Source: Bordetella parapertussis (GTDB lineage: Bacteria > Pseudomonadota > Gammaproteobacteria > Burkholderiales > Burkholderiaceae_C). Taken from it: DNA of 26,181 nt. Every line of letters begins with the position of its first letter. The first letter of the stretch is position 1. Positions 20,970 through 26,181 of this stretch are shown here, one piece after another. The position numbers and the translations under genes were made by a program. A model generated the notes under the pieces. That model was not told the origin of the DNA. It worked only from the letters and a program-made list of their open reading frames with translations, and made no database searches. The stretch covers positions 1 through 26,181 of the forward strand of contig CAMDJU010000007.1 of assembly GCA_945900695.1 (NCBI GenBank), given 5' to 3'.

Positions 20970-21724
20970 GTAAGGTGCTGGAGCTCTCTGGTGTGAGCAA
21001 ATCGTTTGGTGGGCTGAAGGTGATTGACGATGTCAGCTTTGCCGTGCCCAAAGGCAGTCGCACCGCATTGATTGGCCCGAATGGGGCGGGCAAGTCCACG
21101 GTGTTCAACCTGATCTCGGGTGTGTACCCGATCGACACCGGGCGCATCAGCGCCTTGGGACAAGACATCACCCACATGTCGGTGGCGCACCGGGTGGCGC
21201 ACGGCTTGGCACGCTCGTTTCAAAACATACGGCTCATGCCCCACCTGTCCACGGTGGAGAACGTGATGCTGGGCGAACACCACTTGAGTTCGCCGTGGTC
21301 GCTGGCCCGTGGCGACCGTGCCAGTGAACGCGCCCGCGCTGCTTTGGCCGACGCGGGCTTGGGCACCTATCCGGGCCAAGTGGTGGCCGACTTGCCCTAC
21401 GGCATCCAAAAGCGCATCGAGGTGGTGCGCGCCATCATGGCCCAACCGCAAATTTTGTTGCTGGATGAACCCGCCGCAGGCTTGAACCACGTCGAGACCG
21501 AAGAGCTGCGCCGTTTGCTTGAGCGCTTGTCCGAGCGCGACATCACCTTGTTGGTGGTCGAGCACGACATGCCGTTTGTGCGCACCCTGTGCAACCATGT
21601 GGTGGTGCTTAACTTTGGCAAAAAGATTTTCGAAGGCACACCCGAGGCGGTGCACCGTGACCCTGGTGTGCTCGAAGCCTATTTGGGCACGCCCACACCG
21701 GCAGGGGGCGCCCATGCTGCTTGA
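20966..21724 (+). CDS. livG: ABC transporter ATP-binding protein, LivG family
   Basis: Cytoplasmic ATPase of the importer, 252 residues. Walker A is GPNGAGKST at 37-45, the Q-loop lies in ARSFQNIRLMPHLSTVENVMLG, the signature is the degenerate LPYGIQKRIEVVRA usual for LivG, Walker B ends in ILLLDEP with Asp167 and Glu168, and the switch His is in VVEHDM. GLNHVETEEL and the C-terminal VLEAYLG are standard for the LivG branch. The start ATG overlaps the livM stop by four bases and the 3' end overlaps livF by 11 bp. A frame extension upstream of 20966 is rejected because the overlap start gives the normal N-terminus MSKVLELSGVSKSFGGL. Confidence 0.94.
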   Translation: MSKVLELSGVSKSFGGLKVIDDVSFAVPKGSRTALIGPNGAGKSTVFNLISGVYPIDTGRISALGQDITHMSVAHRVAHGLARSFQNIRLMPHLSTVENVMLGEHHLSSPWSLARGDRASERARAALADAGLGTYPGQVVADLPYGIQKRIEVVRAIMAQPQILLLDEPAAGLNHVETEELRRLLERLSERDITLLVVEHDMPFVRTLCNHVVVLNFGKKIFEGTPEAVHRDPGVLEAYLGTPTPAGGAHAA

Positions 21725-22415
21725 TGCCCAGGGTTTGAATGTGGTCTACGGCCGCACCCATGCGGTCAAGGATGTATCGGTCCAAGTGGCCGAGGGTGAA
21801 ATCGTCACCGTGCTGGGGGCCAATGGGGCGGGCAAAAGTTCTTTGCTGCGCGCTTTGCAAGGCATGGTCACGCCCCAGCAAGGCAAGTTGCAGTTCAAAG
21901 GCCAATCGGTGCTGCGCGAAAGCGCCGCTTGGCGGGTGGGCCAAGGCCTGGTCTTGGTGCCCGAGGGGCGGCAAATTTTTGTCAGCCTCACCGTCAACGA
22001 CAATCTGCTCATGGGTGCCTACACCCGGCGCGACGACCCGCAACGCGAAATCGACGCCATTTACGAGCGTTTTCCCAACTTGGCCGCGCGCCGCGACATG
22101 CTGGCCTCGGTGCTCTCGGGTGGTGAGCAGCAAATGCTGGCCATAGGCCGCGCCTTGCTCAGCAAGCCCACGCTGATGATGCTCGATGAGCCCTCCTTGG
22201 GCCTGAGCCCGCTGTTGGTGCAGGCCTTGTTTGGCTTGCTCAAAGATTTGAACCGTGACGGTTTGTCAATATTGCTCGTGGAGCAAAACACACACATGGC
22301 GCTGGCCACCGCCCACAGGGCCTATGTGTTGGAGCTTGGGCGGCTGGTTTTGCAAGGCAATGCCCAAGACATTGCAGCGGATCCGCGCATGGCTGCGGCA
22401 TACTTGGGCGCTTGA
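21714..22415 (+). CDS. livF: ABC transporter ATP-binding protein, LivF family
   Basis: Second ATPase of the importer, 233 residues, the usual LivF length. Walker A is GANGAGKSS at 35-43, the Q-loop region reads LVLVPEGRQIFVSLTVNDNLLMG (EGRxIF is the LivF hallmark), the signature LSGGEQQ is at 134-140, Walker B is LMMLDEPSLGLSP, and the switch His equivalent is Gln in LLVEQN, as is typical for LivF. The C-terminus is MAAAYLG. The ATG at 21714 lies inside the end of livG, consistent with coupling; the longer upstream frame overlapping livG is not expected to be coding. livK follows after 15 bp with a good AGGAGA ribosome site. Confidence 0.94.
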   Translation: MLLDAQGLNVVYGRTHAVKDVSVQVAEGEIVTVLGANGAGKSSLLRALQGMVTPQQGKLQFKGQSVLRESAAWRVGQGLVLVPEGRQIFVSLTVNDNLLMGAYTRRDDPQREIDAIYERFPNLAARRDMLASVLSGGEQQMLAIGRALLSKPTLMMLDEPSLGLSPLLVQALFGLLKDLNRDGLSILLVEQNTHMALATAHRAYVLELGRLVLQGNAQDIAADPRMAAAYLGA

Positions 22416-22430
22416 TCACAGGAGAATGAT

Positions 22431-23603
22431 ATGAATAAACGTTTGTGGACCTTGGCCTTGGCCGCGGGTTTTGCCCTTCCGGTGTTGAGCCAAGACTTGG
22501 TACTGGGTTTGACACATGCCAAAACCGGCCGCTTTGCCGGCGTGGGCGTGGGCACCGAGATTGCAGTGGACATTGCTGTGGCCGAGATCAATGCCGCTGG
22601 TGGTGTGAACGGCAAGAAAATTCGCATTGAAAAATTTGACACCGGCAGTGACGCCAAAAACGCGCAAGTAGCGACCCAAAAATTTGCTGAAGATGCCAAA
22701 GCACTGGGCATCATTGGCCCCTTTTCCAGCCAAGAGGCCCAAGTGGCGTTCGCTGCTGGTGAACGTTTAGAGATAGTGCAAATTCCCAATGCCGCTTCGG
22801 CCCCTGGCTTGACCAAAGATCGCAAATGGGCTTTCCGCGTCACCGAGGACGAAGGCAAGCAGTTTGGTCGTTTGCTCAAAACCATGTCGGCCAAAGGTGG
22901 GGTGTCCAACAAAACCGCAGCGGTGATGTTCCCCAGCGACGAATTTGTCGGCAAGTCCTTGGCCACATGGATGCCCAACTTGCTGGAGGCCAGCGGCTGG
23001 AAAATGGTGATCCCCGCTGAGGGCTTCCCCACCAATGCCACCGATTTGTCGCCCCACATCACCAAGCTGCAAGGCAACTCGCCGGGTGTGTTTGCCTTCG
23101 CCGGTTTGCCAGAAGGCACAGCCAAAGTGATGAAAGAGTTGCGCCGCCAAGGCCACAACAGCATGTTGATTGGTGGTCAAATTTTTGCTGATCCTGACAT
23201 TGCCAAAGTGTTGGGCAGTGACGGTGAAAACGCCACCTTTGTGTCTTGGTACTGGTGGGACCTCAATGACCGCACCCGCCAGTTTGAAAAGAAATTTTTG
23301 GACGAGGCCAAAAAACGTGGTGTCAACAAATCTGGTGCCCACCACGTCGATGCATCTGCTTATGACATCGTGTACGTCTTCGCCGATGTCATGCGCCGCG
23401 CTGGCATCACCGGCGACGCAGCCAAACTCAAGGCCGAACGGGTGGCCATTCGCGATAGCTTGATGGCCACCAACATCGACGGTGTGGTGGGCAAGGTTTG
23501 CTTCAGCAAAGAGCGCGATTCGGAGTTGGCCGCTTACATCATCCGCATCAAAAACGGCCAGCGTACTTTGCTCGACTCGCACGCGCCGGACCGCTGCATG
23601 TGA
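22431..23603 (+). CDS. livK: ABC transporter periplasmic substrate-binding protein, LivK family
   Basis: Periplasmic receptor of the importer (Peripla_BP_6, type I fold), 390 residues. The signal peptide MNKRLWTLALAAGFALPVLS is likely cleaved before Gln21. The mature protein opens DLVLGLTHAKTGRFAGVGVGTEIAVD, followed by INAAGGVNGKKIRIEKFDTGSDAKNA, GIIGPFSSQEA and ASAYDIVYVFADVMRRAG, in the family's usual order. Two cysteines near the C-terminus (GKVCFS and DRCM) could form a disulfide. The ribosome site AGGAGA lies 5 bp before the ATG, stronger than those upstream, which fits the higher receptor level such systems need. The receptor is last in the cassette rather than first as in E. coli. A strong terminator follows. 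Confidence 0.93.
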   Translation: MNKRLWTLALAAGFALPVLSQDLVLGLTHAKTGRFAGVGVGTEIAVDIAVAEINAAGGVNGKKIRIEKFDTGSDAKNAQVATQKFAEDAKALGIIGPFSSQEAQVAFAAGERLEIVQIPNAASAPGLTKDRKWAFRVTEDEGKQFGRLLKTMSAKGGVSNKTAAVMFPSDEFVGKSLATWMPNLLEASGWKMVIPAEGFPTNATDLSPHITKLQGNSPGVFAFAGLPEGTAKVMKELRRQGHNSMLIGGQIFADPDIAKVLGSDGENATFVSWYWWDLNDRTRQFEKKFLDEAKKRGVNKSGAHHVDASAYDIVYVFADVMRRAGITGDAAKLKAERVAIRDSLMATNIDGVVGKVCFSKERDSELAAYIIRIKNGQRTLLDSHAPDRCM

Positions 23604-23612
23604 TTCCCGCCT

Positions 23613-23630
23613 GGGTGCGCTGGCGCACCT
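23613..23630 (+). repeat. Hairpin 1 of three after livK
   Basis: GGTGCGC (23614-23620) and GCGCACC (23623-23629) form a perfect inverted repeat across a 2-base centre, 10 bp after the livK stop. No T-tract follows, so it is more likely a 3'-end protecting hairpin than a terminator by itself. Confidence 0.6.
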
Positions 23631-23642
23631 AAAGCGATGGAC

Positions 23643-23659
23643 GCGCGCTGTCAGCGCGC
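23643..23659 (+). repeat. Hairpin 2 of three after livK
   Basis: GCGCGCTG (23643-23650) and CAGCGCGC (23652-23659) are exact reverse complements across a single T, giving at least a 6-bp GC stem with a 5-base loop. It sits between hairpin 1 and the terminator. Confidence 0.6.
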
Positions 23660-23673
23660 ATGCCTGAGACGAC

Positions 23674-23699
23674 AAACGGGGCCCATGGGGCCCCGTTTT
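23674..23699 (+). terminator. Strong intrinsic terminator for the liv operon, probably bidirectional
   Basis: AAACGGGGCCC (23674-23684) pairs exactly with GGGCCCCGTTT (23688-23698) in an 11-bp stem closed by the loop ATG, followed by one more T (four T in all, 23696-23699). Because the 5' arm begins with A residues, the opposite strand also ends in a stem plus T-run, so it can stop transcription of the convergent deacetylase gene whose stop is at 23741. Confidence 0.85.
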
Positions 23700-23740
23700 C
23701 ATCGCGCGTGGTGTTGACCACGCCCAACCCGCCCGGCCAC

Positions 23741-24643
23741 TCAGCCGATGTGGTCTTGGTGGTTTTGCAGGTACCAGCTGGATATCTCTTCGCGGGTGGT
23801 CCACCATACATCGGGGTGGCTTTGGGCGTGGGCCAAGAACTCGCGAAAACACGGCATGCGGTGCGGATGCCCCGACACGTGGGGGTGCAGGCCAATGCTC
23901 ATGATGCGGCTGGACTCGGCACTTTCGCGGTACAGCTCGTCAAACTGGTCTTTGAGCATGCGCGCCGCGTCCCAGGTGGACATCGCGCGGCGGTGGAAGA
24001 AGGTGAAGTCGTTCAACTCGATGGTGTAGGGCACGTTGACGATGGGGCCTGAGGGCGTGCTGATCAGGTAGGGCTGCTCGTCGTTCATGTAGTCACAGAA
24101 AAACTGCAAGCCTTGCTCGGCCAGCAAGTCGGGCGTGTTGGGCGTGCTGCGCAGCGATGACGACAACCAGCCCTTGGCCTTGCGCCCCACCGTCTTTTCG
24201 TACACGGCCAAGGTGGCGGCAATGAGTTGGCGCTCTTTGTCGATGTCAAAGGTGTACTTGGTGAGCAACTCGCCTTGCTCGTAGTTGTGCGCCACGATTT
24301 CCCAGTTGCGGGCATTGGCGTAGGCCACGATCTCGGGCCGCTCCAAGGCGGTCTTGGCGTTGATGGTGATGCCAAAGCGTGCGCCCATCTCATCAAACAG
24401 CTTGAACATGCGCCACACGCCCACGCGTTGGCCGTATTCGCGCCAGGTGAAGTTAGGGAAGTCGGCCACATTGCCGGGCAAAGAATCGGGCAGCATGGGT
24501 GGGCCACCGGCGTAATAGGGCTCGGTGGTGTCTTTGGTCAAGTCCCAGTACTCGCAGTTCATGGTGATGATGACCGCCAGCTTTTTGCCATTGGGCCAGC
24601 GCAGGGGCTTTCGGTTGATCATCGGTGACCAGGGATAGTGCAT
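23741..24643 (-). CDS. Polysaccharide deacetylase/allantoinase (PuuE-like) family hydrolase
   Basis: Hydrolase with the NodB/PuuE-type barrel, 300 residues; family members cleave C-N bonds in N-acetyl sugars, allantoin or related cyclic amides. Visible motifs are MNCEYWD at 28-34 (in place of the NodB TFDD), EIVAHNYEQGE at 115-124 (motif 2 variant), RSTPNTPDLLAEQGLQFFCDY, and HPHVSGHPHR at 253-262 near the C-terminus. The classic metal-binding Asp-Asp pair is absent, which favours the PuuE-like branch over true chitooligosaccharide deacetylases. There is no signal peptide, so it is probably cytoplasmic. AAGGAG lies 8 bp before the ATG. It is divergent from the MBL hydrolase across 69 bp and convergent with livK. 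Substrate is unknown. Confidence 0.85.
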   Translation of the reverse strand: MHYPWSPMINRKPLRWPNGKKLAVIITMNCEYWDLTKDTTEPYYAGGPPMLPDSLPGNVADFPNFTWREYGQRVGVWRMFKLFDEMGARFGITINAKTALERPEIVAYANARNWEIVAHNYEQGELLTKYTFDIDKERQLIAATLAVYEKTVGRKAKGWLSSSLRSTPNTPDLLAEQGLQFFCDYMNDEQPYLISTPSGPIVNVPYTIELNDFTFFHRRAMSTWDAARMLKDQFDELYRESAESSRIMSIGLHPHVSGHPHRMPCFREFLAHAQSHPDVWWTTREEISSWYLQNHQDHIG

Positions 24644-24676
24644 GTAAAACTCCTTTTAAACTCGGACAGAAATAGA

Positions 24677-24694
24677 TTGGCTTGTTTGGGCCAA
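24677..24694. promoter_or_regulatory. Inverted repeat in the divergent deacetylase/MBL promoter gap
   Basis: TTGGC (24677-24681) and GCCAA (24690-24694) form a dyad with an 8-base centre, in the middle of the 69-bp gap between two divergent genes. The size and symmetry would suit an operator for a dimeric regulator controlling both genes; the GntR/FCD protein encoded just beyond the MBL gene is the natural candidate. This is inferred from position only. Confidence 0.35.
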
Positions 24695-24712
24695 CAGGGG
24701 TGAGGGAAAACA

Positions 24713-25648
24713 ATGGCGCAGCTGCGCCCAACCAACAAGGGCATCTACATGAAGACGCAACAACTGGGGCAATTCACCATCGACCGGGTCACCGAATACG
24801 AGGGCTCGTTTGCTCCGCTGAAAAACGTGTTGCCCAGCATCAAGCAAGCCGACATCGACGCCCATGCCCACTGGCTCAAGCCGGCTTATGTCGACGAACA
24901 AGACCGTGCCGTCATGTCGTTTCACAGCTACCTGATCCAAACCGGGCGGCACCGCATTTTGGTTGACGCTTGCGTGGGCAATGACAAAGAGCGTCCCAAC
25001 CGGGCGAGTTGGCACCGGGCACAGTTCCCCTTCATGCAAGCGCTGGCGCAGGCCGGGGTGTCGCCGCAGGACATTGACTTTGTCTGCTGCACCCACATGC
25101 ACGCCGACCACGTGGGCTGGAACACGCGGCTGCAAGACGGGCAATGGGTGCCCACCTTTCCCAAGGCGCAATATGTGTTTGCCCAAACCGAATACAGCCA
25201 CTGGGAGAAAACCCACCGCGAGGCTTTGGCCAAAGGCGAGCCCTCGCCCAACCATGGCTCGTTTGCCGACAGCGTGCTGCCGGTGGTGGATGCGGGCCGC
25301 GCCCTGATGGTCAAGGACGACTTTGAATTTGAGCCCGGCTTGTACCTGGGCGCCGCCCATGGCCACACCCCGGGCAACTGCGTGCTCCATGCCCACAGCC
25401 AGGGTCGGCGTGCGGTGTTCAGTGGCGACATCTTGCACACCCCCGCACAACTGATCAACACCGATTGGTCGTCCAATTTTTGCGTTGACCCCTTGGCTTC
25501 GGCCCAGGTGCGCAAGCAATTGGTGCACGACATTGCCGACACCGACACCTTGCTCATGACAGGCCACTTTCCCACGCCGGTGGCCGGGCGCGTGGTCAGC
25601 CACGGCGACCACTTTCGCTTTGCGGGAGCAGATCAGACCGCGACGTGA
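24713..25648 (+). CDS. Metallo-beta-lactamase-fold hydrolase
   Basis: Probable zinc hydrolase of the COG0491 group, 311 residues. The metal-binding motif is H128-M-H130-A-D132-H133 in CCTHMHADHVGWNT; the downstream ligands fit AAHGHTPGNCVLH and the Asp in VFSGDILHTP, with a final His in LLMTGHFPTP. DACVGNDKERPNRASWH upstream is typical of a subgroup that includes lactonase- and organophosphate-hydrolase-like proteins. No signal peptide is present. GAGGG lies 7 bp before the ATG at 24713, but an in-frame ATG at 24749 preceded by AAGGG gives the conventional start MKTQQLGQFTIDRV and is nearly as good. It is divergent from the deacetylase and ends 14 bp before the convergent regulator gene. The substrate is unknown; a lactone, ester or thioester is plausible. 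Confidence 0.9.
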   Translation: MAQLRPTNKGIYMKTQQLGQFTIDRVTEYEGSFAPLKNVLPSIKQADIDAHAHWLKPAYVDEQDRAVMSFHSYLIQTGRHRILVDACVGNDKERPNRASWHRAQFPFMQALAQAGVSPQDIDFVCCTHMHADHVGWNTRLQDGQWVPTFPKAQYVFAQTEYSHWEKTHREALAKGEPSPNHGSFADSVLPVVDAGRALMVKDDFEFEPGLYLGAAHGHTPGNCVLHAHSQGRRAVFSGDILHTPAQLINTDWSSNFCVDPLASAQVRKQLVHDIADTDTLLMTGHFPTPVAGRVVSHGDHFRFAGADQTAT

Positions 25649-25662
25649 TGGTTTCACGCACG

Positions 25663-26181
25663 TCACAGCAAACCCAACATGATTTGGCTGTTCTCCACCA
25701 TCGCCTTGGGGCGGGTGGAGATGATGTGGGTTTGGGTGCGCATCTTGGCCAGCAGCGGGTCGCGGGCGCGCAAGGCTTCGATGATCTCCAGGTGTTGCTG
25801 GTTGGAGCGGCGCACCGACACCTCTCCGGGCCAGTTGTGGTTTTTCATTTGCACCAAGGGCAGCTCGATCAGCGGCTTGGCCAAGGCGTGCAAGCGCACC
25901 GAGCCACTGGCGCGCAGCATCACGCCATGAAACTGGTTGTTGCTGGCCTGAAACTGCGCAAACAATTCATCGTTGTCCAAGTTGGCTTGCAGCAGGTCTT
26001 CGATGTGGGCGCTGATGTGTGCCAACTCCTCAATGTCTTCGGGCTTGGCATGCAAAGCGGCCAAGGCACTGGCATGGCCCTCCAAGGTGGCGCGCAATTG
26101 GAAAATTTCTTCAATCTCGGCCATTGACATTTCGGCCACAAACGTGCCTCGGCTGGGCTCGCTGCGCACCAAGCCATCCGA
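25663..26181 (-). CDS. GntR-family transcriptional regulator, FCD subfamily (5' end outside window)
   Basis: Ligand-responsive DNA-binding regulator; only the last 172 codons are present and the frame runs off the right edge. The visible start SDGLVRSEPSRGTFVAEM is the wing of the winged helix-turn-helix, and EIFQLRATLEGHASALAA opens the all-helical FCD effector domain. Its usual metal/ligand-site neighbourhoods are present as NNQFHGVMLRASGS and the HLEIIEALRARDPLLAKMRTQTHI segment. FCD regulators commonly repress catabolic operons and are released by the substrate or an intermediate. The gene converges on the MBL hydrolase with a 14-bp gap and is the only regulator seen in the accessory region, so it may control the deacetylase/MBL pair and perhaps the liv and SDR units; that link is inference. 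Confidence 0.9.
   Translation of the reverse strand, partial: SDGLVRSEPSRGTFVAEMSMAEIEEIFQLRATLEGHASALAALHAKPEDIEELAHISAHIEDLLQANLDNDELFAQFQASNNQFHGVMLRASGSVRLHALAKPLIELPLVQMKNHNWPGEVSVRRSNQQHLEIIEALRARDPLLAKMRTQTHIISTRPKAMVENSQIMLGLL

Noticed and set aside
1..26181. CRISPR arrays, tRNA or rRNA genes, insertion sequences, prophage or toxin-antitoxin pairs
   Set aside because: I looked for spaced direct repeats, cloverleaf-like sequences, transposase motifs and short overlapping gene pairs and saw none; the low-GC lipase island has no mobility gene.

Overview
The window looks like chromosome from a betaproteobacterium of the order Burkholderiales, most likely a Comamonadaceae-type organism; I cannot fix the genus. 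The reasons are the GC-rich, strongly coding-biased DNA, the Acidithiobacillus/Burkholderia-type GshA (not the E. coli type), two tripartite-tricarboxylate (Bug) periplasmic receptors, a LivHMGFK cassette and dense, mostly collinear genes. No rRNA, tRNA, CRISPR array, insertion sequence or phage gene was seen, and no gap between genes exceeds about 300 bases.

Layout. 1-2357: leuS 3' end, lptE and holA, tightly packed on +, a common proteobacterial housekeeping order. 2421-4979: a thiamine-diphosphate enzyme of the acetolactate synthase/benzoylformate decarboxylase superfamily followed by a Bug receptor. 5060-6343: proA. 6359-8463: a low-GC island carrying one convergent (- strand) gene for an unusual secreted lipase with 18 ordered cysteines in three N-terminal modules. 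8464-12720: gshA, kup, gshB, that is, glutathione synthesis wrapped around a potassium importer. 12901-14097: a photolyase/cryptochrome-like FAD protein with no N-terminal antenna domain and a possible degenerate version of it at the C-terminus. 14082-14519 (-): a small membrane protein whose 3' end overlaps the previous gene. 14623-17076: a penicillin-acylase-family Ntn hydrolase. 17191-18992 (-): an SDR dehydrogenase and a Bug receptor as a two-gene unit. 19153-23603: livH-livM-livG-livF-livK, translationally coupled. 23741-24643 (-): an allantoinase/NodB-like deacetylase. 24713-25648: a metallo-beta-lactamase-fold hydrolase. 25663-26181 (-): the ligand-binding part of a GntR/FCD regulator, cut by the window edge.

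How they work together. The first half mixes core functions (translation, LPS assembly, replication, proline, glutathione, K+) with two insertions. The second half reads as an accessory catabolic region: a high-affinity ABC importer, two or more periplasmic receptors, an amide hydrolase, a dehydrogenase, a C-N hydrolase/deacetylase, an MBL hydrolase and a GntR/FCD-type repressor. The substrate cannot be read from sequence.

The most interesting objects are the Cys-rich-module/family I lipase fusion, which appears to have lost the calcium site and disulfide of its family, and the rearranged photolyase-like protein. Intergenic signals of note are a strong bidirectional terminator after livK preceded by two more hairpins, two palindromes upstream of livH, and an 11-bp inverted repeat after gshB.
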